Assembly (NCBI RefSeq): GCF_042677865.1 | Contig: NZ_JBHUDD010000043.1 | Coordinates: 1-64,000, forward strand | Direction: 5' to 3' | Source of the DNA: Lutimaribacter salitolerans | Lineage (GTDB): Bacteria; Pseudomonadota; Alphaproteobacteria; Rhodobacterales; Rhodobacteraceae | Length of the DNA stretch: 64,000 bases | In this document: positions 42,060 through 50,469 of the stretch, piece by piece | Layout of the letters: each line of letters begins with the position of its first letter | Numbering within the stretch: position 1 is the first letter of the stretch | Notes under the pieces: model-generated | The model's input: only the letters and a program-made list of their open reading frames with translations | Database searches by the model: none | Told to the model about the DNA's origin: nothing | Program-made: the position numbers and the translations under genes

Positions 42060-42551
42060 TCAGCCGCGCGGCAGGCGCGCTTCCAGCGCCAGTGCCTGTT
42101 CGCCTGTCAACCGCATCAGGCAGGCCGCGCCCGCAGGCCCGGCCCCCGTGCCGCCGCCCCATGTGCTGTATTCATAGGCACAGGCCGCATCGCGAAACGT
42201 GATCCACGCCCGCTGCATGTCGCGCAGCGCCTCGGCCTGCCCGCTGGCGGGCCGGCCCGCCTGCTCCATCTCGGCATCCTGGGTGCGGGACTGCGCCATG
42301 ACCGCGCCATAAGCCGTGTTCAGCCGGTCGTCCCAATAGCTCAGCTCCCGGTCCAGGCACCCGCCCATGCCCACGGTGCTGTGACCGCCCGGCGTCTCTT
42401 CCATGCACCGCTGTGCGGACAGGCCGATGCAGTCGCGCGGGGAGTCCGCAATCTCAAGACAGGCCTCGACCGCCCGGGGCGAGAATGTCAGCTCCTGCGC
42501 CGCCGCCGCGCCCGGCAAACAGGCCAGTATCGCGCCCAAGGGCCACCTCAT
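42060..42551 (-). CDS. LprI/DUF1311-like exported protein
   Basis: A 163-aa protein with a signal peptide (MRWPLGAILACLPGAAAAQ). The mature part shows the LprI/DUF1311 pattern: paired cysteines, then YWDDRLNTAYGAVMAQ, ALRDMQRAWITFRDAACAYEYS, and a last Cys in GAACLMRLTGEQALALEARL. Some family members inhibit lysozyme in the periplasm; most are uncharacterised. It overlaps the liuA stop by four bases, so it is translated with the first enzyme of the leucine operon. Confidence 0.82.
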   Translation of the reverse strand: MRWPLGAILACLPGAAAAQELTFSPRAVEACLEIADSPRDCIGLSAQRCMEETPGGHSTVGMGGCLDRELSYWDDRLNTAYGAVMAQSRTQDAEMEQAGRPASGQAEALRDMQRAWITFRDAACAYEYSTWGGGTGAGPAGAACLMRLTGEQALALEARLPRG

Positions 42552-43711
42552 CTCATCGCCGCCATCATCTCGCGGCCCACCAGCATGCGCCGGATCTCGG
42601 ATGTGCCTGCACCGATCTCCATCAGCTTGGCATCGCGGAAGATCCGCCCCACTGGGTTGTCGCTCAGGTATCCCGCACCGCCAAAGGCCTGCACGGCCTG
42701 GTGCGCCACGCTCATCGCCACTTCGGATGCATAAAGCACGCAGGCCGCCGCATCCTGTCGCGTCACCTCGCCCCGGTCGCAGCTCTTGGCGACCTCGTAG
42801 ACATAGGCGCGCGCGCTGTTCATCGCGGTGTACATATCCGCCAGCTTGCCCTGCATAAGCTGGAAGTTCCCGATCGGCTCGCCGAATTGCCTGCGCTCCG
42901 CCATGTAGGGCATGACCTCGTCCAGACAGGCCGCCATGATGCCGGTGCCGATGCCCGACAGCACCACGCGCTCGTAATCCAGCCCTGACATCAGCACGCG
43001 CACGCCCTTGCCCTCGTCGCCCAGCACATTCTCGAACGGCACCTCGCAGTCTTCAAAGATCAGCTCGCCAGTGTTGCTGCCCCGCATGCCCAGCTTGTCG
43101 AAATGCGGCCCCTGGGTAAAGCCGGTCATCGCCTTCTCGATCAGAAAGGCCGTGATGCCCTTCGACCCCGCCTCGGGGTCGGTCTTGGCATAGACCACCA
43201 GCGTATCCGCGTCCGGCCCGTTGGTGATCCAGTACTTGCTGCCGTTGAGCACATAGTAGCCGTTGCGCTTTTCCGCGCGCAGCTTCATCGACACCACGTC
43301 CGACCCGGCGCTGGCCTCAGACATCGCCAGCGCGCCGACATGCTCGCCCGAGATCAGGCCGGGCAGATACTTGCGCTTTTGCTCTTCGGACCCGTTCAGC
43401 TTGATCTGGTTCACGCACAGGTTGGAATGCGCGCCATAGGACAGCGACACGCTCGCGCTGGCCCGCGCGACCTCTTCCACCGCGATGGTGTGGGCCAGAT
43501 AGGACATGCCCGCGCCGCCATAGTCCTCGTCCACCGTGATGCCCAGCAGGCCCATCTCGCCCATCTCGCGCCACAGGTGATGCGGAAAGGTATTGGTCTG
43601 GTCGATCTCTGCGGCCAGCGGCTTGATCCGCTCCTGCGCAAAGCGGTGCACGCTCTCGCGCAGCGCGTTGACATCCTCGCCCAGGTCGAACTTCATCGTG
43701 GCGTTGAACAT
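42548..43711 (-). CDS. liuA: Isovaleryl-CoA dehydrogenase
   Basis: FAD-dependent acyl-CoA dehydrogenase that oxidises isovaleryl-CoA to 3-methylcrotonyl-CoA, passing electrons to ETF. 387 aa. Visible: GEHVGALAMSEASAGSDVVSMK (FAD contacts), YWITNGPDADTLVVYAKT, the catalytic glutamate in GLDYERVVLSGIGTG, and the C-terminal QAFGGAGYLSDNPVGRIFRDAKLMEIGAGTSEIRR. The glutamate in the LDYER segment is typical of isovaleryl-CoA dehydrogenases. ATG 43711 (MFNATMKFDLG) was chosen; the frame to 43762 passes through the upstream operator-like palindrome. First gene of the operon. Confidence 0.96.
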   Translation of the reverse strand: MFNATMKFDLGEDVNALRESVHRFAQERIKPLAAEIDQTNTFPHHLWREMGEMGLLGITVDEDYGGAGMSYLAHTIAVEEVARASASVSLSYGAHSNLCVNQIKLNGSEEQKRKYLPGLISGEHVGALAMSEASAGSDVVSMKLRAEKRNGYYVLNGSKYWITNGPDADTLVVYAKTDPEAGSKGITAFLIEKAMTGFTQGPHFDKLGMRGSNTGELIFEDCEVPFENVLGDEGKGVRVLMSGLDYERVVLSGIGTGIMAACLDEVMPYMAERRQFGEPIGNFQLMQGKLADMYTAMNSARAYVYEVAKSCDRGEVTRQDAAACVLYASEVAMSVAHQAVQAFGGAGYLSDNPVGRIFRDAKLMEIGAGTSEIRRMLVGREMMAAMR

Positions 43712-43729
43712 GCGGGGCCCCTCCCAGGG

Positions 43730-43753
43730 TTTATTGAACACTTGTTCATAAAA
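43730..43753 (-). promoter_or_regulatory. Candidate operator upstream of liuA
   Basis: TTTAT-TGAACA-CT-TGTTCA-TAAA: a perfect 14-bp core palindrome (43735-43748) with A/T-rich arms that also pair, about 24-37 bases before the liuA ATG. The size and A/T-rich symmetry suit a TetR-family or similar dimeric repressor. No regulator gene lies beside it in this window, so the binding protein is unknown. Confidence 0.5.
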
Positions 43754-43797
43754 TGCCACCAAAGCACGGCCTGCGTCAAGCGCGCAGGTGTCCTGCC

Positions 43798-43821
43798 TTC
43801 ATCTTGCCAGGTAAACTCCGG
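43798..43821 (-). repeat. 24-bp dispersed repeat, copy 2
   Basis: On the minus strand it starts CCGGAGTTTA and ends GGCAAGATGAA. It differs from the copy at 37922-37945 at one base and is in the opposite orientation. It is followed by a G/C palindrome, GTGGGGGC-a-GGGCCCCCAC-like (about 43826-43843), at the 3' end of the aminotransferase gene. Confidence 0.75.
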
Positions 43822-43877
43822 GGGTGTGGGGGCAGGGCCCCCACCCGGGCGTGGCCCGGAACGGGCCGCGCAATCCC

Positions 43878-45071
43878 TCAGCCACCCTGCCAGACAGCGC
43901 CCGCCTCGGCCCGGATGATCCGCGCGATCAGTCGGCAATCCTCGACCGAGAATGTCAGCGGCAGGCGCATGTCGATCAGCCCGGCAAGCACCCGGTCGGT
44001 GGCGGGCATCGGCTGTGACGGCGCATAGCGCCAGCTGTCATAGCGGCTGGTGAACCCCACCGGCTCGGCCCCGCCGAACCATTTCAGCTCGACACCGCGC
44101 GCGGCGCAGCGGCGCAGCACCTCCTGCACCTTCTCGGCGGCCCAGTCCAGCAGCAGGAACTGGATCGACGATCCGACAAAGTATTCATCCTCGGGCCGGT
44201 CCACCACGGTCAGGCCGGGCGTGTCGCGCACCCCCTCCTCGACCGCCCGATAGCGCGCGTTCCAGCGGTCGCATTGCGCCGCCAGCCGCGCCAGTTGCGG
44301 CCGCAGGATCGCCGCGCGCAGGTGGTCCATCCGCCCCGAGACGTTGGGCGTCTCATACCGCACCTCATCGAACGCCTCGGGCCCCGGGGCCGCCAGATGC
44401 CGCCCGTACAGCATGTAGGATCCCGACAGCATCACCGCCCGCGCCATGACCTGCGCGTCATCCGTCACCAGCAATCCGCCCTCGCCCGAGTTCAGATGCT
44501 TGTAGGTCTGCGTGGAATAGCAGCCGATCACCCCGTCGGTGCCCGACAGCCGCCCGCGCCAACGCGCGCCCATGGTATGCGCGCAATCCTCGATCACGCG
44601 GATTCCCGCCGCGTCGCAGATTTCCATCAGCCGGTCCATGTCGGCCAGATGCCCGCGCATGTGGCTCAGCATCAGCACATCGGCCTGATCCGCCTTGGCG
44701 GCCAGATCGTCCAGATCGATGACCAGCCCTTCGGTTACGCCGACGAACACCGGCACGGCGCCGACGCTGGCAATCGCCCCGGGCACCGGGGCCAGCGTGA
44801 AGGCGTTGGTCAGCACGCGGTCGCCATGCCCCACCCCCAGCGCACGCAGGGCACAGGCCAGCGCATAGCCGCCCGAGGCCACGGCAAGGCAGTATTTCAC
44901 CCCCATCGCGGCGGCGAATTCCTGCTCCAGCAGCGCCACCTCGCCCGGCTCGTCGCCTGCGACGTTGTAGCGGTGCAACCGGCCTGTGCGCATGACGCGC
45001 ACCGCCGCCTCGATCGCCGCGTCGGGGATCGGTTCCTGCTGGGTGAAGGTGCCGCGAAATATCTCTGTCAT
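43878..45071 (-). CDS. DegT/DnrJ/EryC1/StrS-type PLP aminotransferase
   Basis: A 397-aa fold-type I PLP enzyme of the sugar-aminotransferase family. Visible: LAVASGGYALACALRALGVGHGD (phosphate-contact loop), VIEDCAHTMGARW (aspartate binding the pyridine nitrogen) and STQTYKHLNSGEGGLLV with the Schiff-base lysine. These enzymes usually aminate keto-sugars for surface glycans, though some act on other substrates. ATG 45071 (MTEIFRGTFTQQ) was chosen over a longer frame that reads through the gph gene. No sugar-biosynthesis partners are adjacent, so the substrate is open. Confidence 0.88.
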   Translation of the reverse strand: MTEIFRGTFTQQEPIPDAAIEAAVRVMRTGRLHRYNVAGDEPGEVALLEQEFAAAMGVKYCLAVASGGYALACALRALGVGHGDRVLTNAFTLAPVPGAIASVGAVPVFVGVTEGLVIDLDDLAAKADQADVLMLSHMRGHLADMDRLMEICDAAGIRVIEDCAHTMGARWRGRLSGTDGVIGCYSTQTYKHLNSGEGGLLVTDDAQVMARAVMLSGSYMLYGRHLAAPGPEAFDEVRYETPNVSGRMDHLRAAILRPQLARLAAQCDRWNARYRAVEEGVRDTPGLTVVDRPEDEYFVGSSIQFLLLDWAAEKVQEVLRRCAARGVELKWFGGAEPVGFTSRYDSWRYAPSQPMPATDRVLAGLIDMRLPLTFSVEDCRLIARIIRAEAGAVWQGG

Positions 45072-45147
45072 AAGGCAAGACATGCGCCAAGCCCCACGAT
45101 CCGTCAATGTCGCATCGCCGGTTTTTCGGCACGCGACCGCGCAGGGC

Positions 45148-45813
45148 CTAGCCCAGCAAGCGCGCAACCACGCCCGGCAGTTCGTCAAAATGCGCGATGC
45201 TCGCCTCGGGCTGCAAGTCCAGCACCGCCTGCCCGGATGGCCCGAAGGTGACAAGCACCGATGGCACCCCCGCCGCGCGGGCGGTGTCGCGGTCGGTTTG
45301 CGTGTCGCCGATCAGGCAGGCGCGGGCCATATCGCCCCCGACCCGGCGCACCGCCTCCAGCAGCGGCGCGGGATCGGGCTTGCGCACCGGCAATGTATCG
45401 GCCCCGATCAGCGAGCCAAAGGCATCGCGCACGCCCAGCCGCGTCAGCAGGATCTGCGCCAGACCCTCGGGCTTGTTGGTGCATATACCAACCGAAAGCC
45501 CGGCCGATTTCAGCGCCTCGACCGCATCCATCGCGCCGGGATAAAGCCGCGTGTGCACGTCGATCGCATCGCCATAGGCCTGCAACAACACCGGGTAATA
45601 CCGCGCCACGCGCAGTTCGACCTCGTCGCTGCCGACGCGCCCCAGCCCCAGCCGCAGCATCGCGCGCCCGCCGTGAAACGCGGTCAGCGCATCATTGCCC
45701 GGGTCCAGCACGTCGCCCAGCCCCATGTCGCGGAAACAATGGTTGGCGGCGGCGATCAGATCGCCGCTTGTATCGGCCAGCGTTCCGTCCAGATCGAAAA
45801 TAACCGTTCCCAT
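45148..45813 (-). CDS. gph: Phosphoglycolate phosphatase (HAD family)
   Basis: A 221-aa HAD hydrolase that would remove 2-phosphoglycolate formed by DNA repair or Rubisco oxygenation. Motif I IFDLDGTLADTSGDL holds the nucleophilic aspartate, motif II CTNKPEGLA the threonine, motif III the lysine near GADTLPVRKPDPAPLLEA, and motif IV CLIGDTQTDRDTARAAG. The cap-domain TNKPEG pattern is typical of Gph. Start MGTVIFDLDGT at 45813. Divergent from glmU with about 120 nt between. Confidence 0.9.
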   Translation of the reverse strand: MGTVIFDLDGTLADTSGDLIAAANHCFRDMGLGDVLDPGNDALTAFHGGRAMLRLGLGRVGSDEVELRVARYYPVLLQAYGDAIDVHTRLYPGAMDAVEALKSAGLSVGICTNKPEGLAQILLTRLGVRDAFGSLIGADTLPVRKPDPAPLLEAVRRVGGDMARACLIGDTQTDRDTARAAGVPSVLVTFGPSGQAVLDLQPEASIAHFDELPGVVARLLG

Positions 45814-45933
45814 GTCATCCCTCTCCCCAGCGGCGGAAAACCGCAACCCGTGTCACATTCGGCAATCTCAAGTGATCCCTGCCCGGCTTGCGTGGCAGGC
45901 GCAAGCCCGTATAACGGCCAAAAGGCATTGAGA

Positions 45934-47301
45934 ATGAGTAGTGATATGACCACGGCATTGATCGTCCTCGCGGCCGGCATGGGCACGCGCATGAATTCCG
46001 ACCTTCCCAAGGTGCTTCATCCGGTCGCAGGTGCGCCCCTGCTGATCCACGCGATGAAATCGGGCGCGGTGCTGGAGCCTGCGCAGACCATCATCGTGGC
46101 GGGCCACGGCGCGGACGCGGTGACGAAAGTCGCGCAAGACTGGGACGAGGGTGCGCAGATCGTGCTGCAATCCGAACAGAAAGGCACCGCCCATGCGGTC
46201 GACATGGCGCGCGATGCGCTGGCCGGTTTTGACGGTGACGTGATCGTGCTGTATGGGGACACGCCCTTCATCCGGCCCGAAACCCTGCAAGCCATGCAAA
46301 GCGCCCGCGCGGCGCATGATGTCGTCGTGCTGGGGTTCCAGGCCGCCGATCCGGGCCGCTATGGCCGGTTGGTGATGGCGGGCGACACTTTGGACCGGAT
46401 CGTGGAGTTCAAGGACGCCACCGAGGATGAACGCGCCATAACCCTGTGCAATTCCGGCGTCATCGCCGCCGATGCCACCACCCTGTTCGATCTGATCGCG
46501 CAGGTGGGCAATGACAATGCCAGCGGCGAATACTACCTGACCGATGTGATCGCCCTTGCCCGCGCGGCCGGGCTGTCGGCCACCGCCGTGACCTGCGATC
46601 AGGCGGAAACACTGGGCGTCAACAGCCGCGCCGAACTGGCCGGGGCCGAGGCCGCGTTTCAGGCCCGCGCCCGTGCGCAGGCGCTGGAGGATGGCGTCAC
46701 GCTGATAGCCCCTGACACCGTTCATTTCGCCCATGACACCGTGCTGGGCCGCGATGCGCTGGTGGAACCCAACGTCGTCTTCGGGCCCGGCGTGACGGTC
46801 GAAACCGGGGCCACGATCCGCGCCTTTTCGCATCTTGAGGGCTGCCATGTCAGCCGCGGCGCGGTGGTCGGCCCCTATGCGCGGCTGCGCCCCGGTGCGG
46901 AACTGGCCGAGGATGTGCGCGTCGGCAATTTCGTCGAGATCAAGAACGCCGTGCTGGACGAAGGGGCCAAGGTCAACCACCTGTCCTATATCGGCGATGC
47001 CCATGTGGGGGCCGGGGCCAACATCGGCGCGGGCACAATCACTTGCAACTATGACGGGGTGATGAAACACCACACCAAGATCGGCGCGGGCGCGTTCATC
47101 GGGTCCAACACCATGCTGGTGGCCCCGGTGCAGGTGGGTGCCGGGGCGATGACGGCGTCAGGCTCGGTCATCACCCGCGACGTGGGCGATGACGCGCTGG
47201 CGCTGGGTCGCGCGCCGCAGGTGGAAAAACCCGGCATGGCCGCACGTCTGTTCGAGATGCTGCGCGCCAAGAAAGCCAAACGCGACAAGGGAGCAAAATA
47301 A
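45934..47301 (+). CDS. glmU: Bifunctional GlmU: GlcN-1-P acetyltransferase / GlcNAc-1-P uridylyltransferase
   Basis: Last two steps to UDP-GlcNAc for peptidoglycan and LPS. 455 aa. The N-terminal pyrophosphorylase domain starts LAAGMGTRMNSDLPKVLHPVAGAPLL, with GDTPFIRPETL for metal/UTP binding. The C-terminal left-handed beta-helix has repeated hexapeptides and the motif NIGAGTITCNYDGVMKHHTKIG, with active-site residues. ATG 45934 has AAAGG upstream; an internal ATG at 45946 would remove four residues. A much longer frame upstream (from 44986) is a shadow of gph. Stop and glmS start share one base (TAATG). Confidence 0.97.
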   Translation: MSSDMTTALIVLAAGMGTRMNSDLPKVLHPVAGAPLLIHAMKSGAVLEPAQTIIVAGHGADAVTKVAQDWDEGAQIVLQSEQKGTAHAVDMARDALAGFDGDVIVLYGDTPFIRPETLQAMQSARAAHDVVVLGFQAADPGRYGRLVMAGDTLDRIVEFKDATEDERAITLCNSGVIAADATTLFDLIAQVGNDNASGEYYLTDVIALARAAGLSATAVTCDQAETLGVNSRAELAGAEAAFQARARAQALEDGVTLIAPDTVHFAHDTVLGRDALVEPNVVFGPGVTVETGATIRAFSHLEGCHVSRGAVVGPYARLRPGAELAEDVRVGNFVEIKNAVLDEGAKVNHLSYIGDAHVGAGANIGAGTITCNYDGVMKHHTKIGAGAFIGSNTMLVAPVQVGAGAMTASGSVITRDVGDDALALGRAPQVEKPGMAARLFEMLRAKKAKRDKGAK

Positions 47302-49124
47302 TGTGTGGTATCGTCGGAGTTCTGGGCACGCACGAGGTCGCGCCTACCCTGGTCGAAGCACTGCGCCGGCTGGAGTATCGCGGCTATGACAGCGCAGGGA
47401 TCGCCACGGTCAACGCCGGTGTGCTCGACCGCCGCCGCGCGGTGGGCAAGCTGGTGAACCTGTCGGATCTGCTGGTGCATGACCCGCTGCCGGGCAAATC
47501 CGGTATCGGCCACACTCGTTGGGCCACCCATGGCGCGCCCTCGGTGGCCAATGCCCACCCCCACCGCTCGGGCACCGTGGCCGTGGTTCACAACGGCATC
47601 ATCGAGAATTTCCGCGACCTGCGCGCCGAACTGGCCGGTCTGGGCCGCCAGCCCGAATCCGAGACGGACACCGAAACCGTGTCTCTGCTGGCCGCGTATT
47701 ACATGGATCAGGGCGACGATCCCGTCACCGCAGCCCGCCGCACCATCGCCCGGCTTGAAGGGGCCTTTGCGCTGGTCTTCCTGTTTGACGGGCAAGAGGA
47801 TCTGATGGTCGCCGCCCGCAAGGGCAGCCCGCTGGCCATCGGCCATGGCGAGGGCGAGATGTATGTCGGATCGGATGCCATCGCCCTGGCCCCGATGACC
47901 AACCGCATCACCTATCTTGAAGAGGGCGACTGGGCCGTCCTCACCCGCGCAGGCGTGGAAATCCGCGATGCGCAGGACGCGCTGGCAAACCGGTCGGTCA
48001 AGACCATCCGCCTGGATGCCACCCGCATCGACAAGGGCGGGCACAAGCATTTCATGGCCAAGGAGATCGCCGAACAGCCCCATGTGATCGGCGAGGCGCT
48101 GAATCACTACCTGACCGCCGACGGCCGCGACATTGCCCTGCCCGACAGCCTGCCCGATTTTGCCACCGTCAACCGGCTGACCATGGTGGCCTGCGGCACC
48201 GCCTATTTCGCCTGCGTGACGGCGAAGTACTGGTTCGAACGTATCGCCAGATTGCCAGTCGAGGTCGATATCGCATCCGAGTTCCGCTACCGCGAACCGC
48301 CCGTCACTGATGGCACCGTGGCCCTGTTCGTCAGCCAGTCGGGCGAAACCGCCGACACGCTGGCCGCCCTGCGCTATACCGCCGACAAGGCCGCGCATGT
48401 GATGTCGGTGACCAACGTGGCCGAAAGCTCGATCGCACGCGAAAGCGGCACCGCCCTGCCGATCCTTGCCGGGGTCGAGGTGGGCGTTGCCTCGACCAAG
48501 GCGTTCACCTGCCAGTTGACGGTGCTTTACCTGCTGGCGCTCAAGGCCGCGCATCAGCGCGGTGTTCTGGACGACGCGGCCCTGGCCGACCGCCTCTCGG
48601 CGCTGCGCAGCCTGCCGGGCATCGTCAATCAGGCGCTGGGGCAGGACCGGTCCGCGCGCAAGGTCGCCCGCAAGCTGGCCGAGGCCGATGACGTGCTGTT
48701 CCTGGGGCGCGGCCTGATGTACCCGATCGCCATGGAGGGTGCGCTGAAACTCAAGGAACTCAGCTATATCCACGCCGAAGCCTATGCATCGGGCGAGCTG
48801 AAACATGGCCCCATCGCCCTGATCGACAAGAAGATGCCGGTGGTGGTGATGGCCCCCAAGGACGCGCTGTTCGACAAGACCGTGTCCAACATGCAAGAGG
48901 TGATGGCGCGCGGCGGCAAGGTCACCCTGATCACCGACGAGGCCGGGCTGGCCGCCGCAGGGGATGGCGTGTCGCAGGCGCTGGTGATGCCCACGGTGGC
49001 CGATGATCTGGCCCCGATCCTCTATGCGATCCCGGCGCAGCAACTGGCCTATCACAGCGCCATCGCCAAGGGCACCGACGTGGATCAGCCGCGCAACCTG
49101 GCGAAATCGGTGACCGTGGAATGA
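47301..49124 (+). CDS. glmS: Glutamine--fructose-6-phosphate aminotransferase
   Basis: First enzyme of the hexosamine pathway. 607 aa. The N-terminal glutaminase domain starts MCGIVGVLG with Cys2 as nucleophile after Met removal. Other parts are LVHDPLPGKSGIGHTRWATHG, HPHRSGTVAVVHNGIIEN and the two SIS sugar isomerase domains (VACGTAYFACVTAKYWFE; FLGRGLMYPIAMEGALKLKELSYIHAEAYASGELKHGPIALI), with the catalytic lysine near the C-terminus in LAKSVTVE. Follows glmU directly, so the two hexosamine enzymes are co-translated. Confidence 0.98.
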   Translation: MCGIVGVLGTHEVAPTLVEALRRLEYRGYDSAGIATVNAGVLDRRRAVGKLVNLSDLLVHDPLPGKSGIGHTRWATHGAPSVANAHPHRSGTVAVVHNGIIENFRDLRAELAGLGRQPESETDTETVSLLAAYYMDQGDDPVTAARRTIARLEGAFALVFLFDGQEDLMVAARKGSPLAIGHGEGEMYVGSDAIALAPMTNRITYLEEGDWAVLTRAGVEIRDAQDALANRSVKTIRLDATRIDKGGHKHFMAKEIAEQPHVIGEALNHYLTADGRDIALPDSLPDFATVNRLTMVACGTAYFACVTAKYWFERIARLPVEVDIASEFRYREPPVTDGTVALFVSQSGETADTLAALRYTADKAAHVMSVTNVAESSIARESGTALPILAGVEVGVASTKAFTCQLTVLYLLALKAAHQRGVLDDAALADRLSALRSLPGIVNQALGQDRSARKVARKLAEADDVLFLGRGLMYPIAMEGALKLKELSYIHAEAYASGELKHGPIALIDKKMPVVVMAPKDALFDKTVSNMQEVMARGGKVTLITDEAGLAAAGDGVSQALVMPTVADDLAPILYAIPAQQLAYHSAIAKGTDVDQPRNLAKSVTVE

Positions 49125-49816
49125 CGCCGCAGGACGCGCTTGACCAGTTGCACGCCGCCGCCGACCCCGGCCGCGCCGAGGGCATGGCCGCCTATCACAA
49201 GGTGCCGCGCCCCTATCTGGGCGTGCGCAACGGCGTGCTGGACGATCTGGCCAAGGGCTGGCGGCAGGGTCTGAGCGTGCCCGAGCGTGTGGCGCTGGCC
49301 GCGGGGCTGTGGGACAGCAACATCTACGAGGCGCGAATTGCAGCGGCCAAGCTGCTGACGCAGGCGCGCATCCGGCCCGACGATGGCCCGGTCTGGGACC
49401 TGATCGTGTCATGGGTGCCGGACTTCGACAGTTGGGCCATCGCCGATCACGCGATGATGGCCGGGCAGAAACGGCTGGTGGCCGACCTCACGCGCATCGA
49501 GGTGGTCGAGGGCTGGACGCAAGGCACGGCCCACTGGACCCGCCGCGCCGCCATGGTCATCACCCTGTCCTATGCCAAGCAGAACCACCCCAAACCCGAC
49601 GAGGCCGCCATCCGCGAACGCGTGCTGGGCTGGGCCGCCACCTATGTGCGCGACCCTGAATGGTTCATCCAGAAATCCGTGGCCTGGTGGCTGCGCGACC
49701 TGTCCAAGCATGACCCGGACCGCGTGCGCGCCTTCATGGCCGACAATGGCCGGCACATGAAACCCTTTGCCCGCAAAGAGGCCGAGAAATACCTGCCGAA
49801 ACCGCAAGCTGATTAA
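49121..49816 (+). CDS. AlkD-like DNA alkylation repair protein
   Basis: A 231-aa all-helical (HEAT-like repeat) protein of the DNA alkylation repair family. It contains ERVALAAGLWDSNIYEARIAAAKLL, IVSWVPDFDSWAIADHAMM, TRRAAMVITLSYAKQNH and WFIQKSVAWWLRDLSKHDPDRVRAFM. AlkD enzymes are glycosylases excising positively charged alkylated bases; the aromatic and acidic residues used for that (Trp and Asp in the FDSWAIAD region) are present. It overlaps glmS by ATGA, a coupling with no obvious metabolic logic. Confidence 0.87.
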   Translation: MTPQDALDQLHAAADPGRAEGMAAYHKVPRPYLGVRNGVLDDLAKGWRQGLSVPERVALAAGLWDSNIYEARIAAAKLLTQARIRPDDGPVWDLIVSWVPDFDSWAIADHAMMAGQKRLVADLTRIEVVEGWTQGTAHWTRRAAMVITLSYAKQNHPKPDEAAIRERVLGWAATYVRDPEWFIQKSVAWWLRDLSKHDPDRVRAFMADNGRHMKPFARKEAEKYLPKPQAD

Positions 49817-49844
49817 GCCTCGCGCCCTCGCCCGGTCCCCGTAA

Positions 49845-49893
49845 CCGCTTTCTTTCTCAAGAAAGCGGGCCGAAATCTGCTACAGATTTCGGC
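49845..49893. repeat. Back-to-back perfect hairpins between converging genes
   Basis: Hairpin 1 (49845-49868): CCGCTTTCTT-4 nt-AAGAAAGCGG, 10-bp stem. Hairpin 2 (49869-49893): 11-bp stem starting GCCGAAATCTG, 3-nt loop. No bases separate them. Neither has a T tract right after it, but their position between the convergent AlkD-like and lipoprotein genes could fit a 3'-end role. Same design as at 60422-60468. Confidence 0.75.
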
Positions 49894-49901
49894 ACCCCGT
49901 C

Positions 49902-50387
49902 TCAGCCTTCGACTGACACCCGCACTTCGGGCAGTCCAGTCAGGGGTGCCCCGATCAGGCGCATGGCCGACAGCGAAATGCGGCTGCCGCCCGACTCTGG
50001 CCCCTCAATCGGGATCAGATCGACCTGCGCGCTTTGGCCTTCGAATTCGACCCGTCCCTTGGCCGGCGCGCTGACCAGCGGCGTCTCCAGCCAAAAGCCC
50101 GACCGCGCCGGATCCCCCAGCGACGCGACCGTCACGCCCAGATCGCGCGCGCCCGAGGCCGCGGGCGCCGATGCGGCTTGCCGTTCCTCGTCGGTGGTGG
50201 TGTCCAGCGCGTCGGCTGTGCGGGCACCCGACGGGGGCCGCGATGCCGGACCCGGACGCGCAACAGGGCGCACTTCGTCTTGCGGGGCCTGCGCGTCGGG
50301 CCGCTCGGACCGCTCGGGTTGCTCGGTGAACAGCGCACAGCCAGAGCCAAGGCTCAGCATCACGATGGGGATCAGGATTTTCTTCAT
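49902..50387 (-). CDS. Proline-rich putative lipoprotein
   Basis: A 161-aa protein. The N-terminus MKKILIPIVMLSLGSGCALF is a lipoprotein signal with lipobox GSGC (Cys17). Residues 20-85 are Pro/Ala/Arg/Ser-rich and probably disordered. The C-terminal part (DLGVTVASLGDPARSGFWLETPLVSAPAKGRVEF...VDLIPIEG...ISLSAMRLIGAPLTGLPEVRVSVEG) looks like a small beta-rich domain that could bind peptidoglycan or another envelope partner. Not recognised as a characterised family. Divergent from moaA. Confidence 0.75.
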   Translation of the reverse strand: MKKILIPIVMLSLGSGCALFTEQPERSERPDAQAPQDEVRPVARPGPASRPPSGARTADALDTTTDEERQAASAPAASGARDLGVTVASLGDPARSGFWLETPLVSAPAKGRVEFEGQSAQVDLIPIEGPESGGSRISLSAMRLIGAPLTGLPEVRVSVEG

Positions 50388-50469
50388 GACGGTAGGATAG
50401 CCTCATCGCGGGGACCGGCGCAACGCAATCCCCCTTGCCCCGGCCAAATCCCGCGCTTACCTTCCGCCC

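Noticed and set aside
44986..45933. A long in-frame N-terminal extension of GlmU
   Set aside because: The extension is antisense to gph and unlike any GlmU; the ATG at 45934 gives the normal family length and has a ribosome-binding site.
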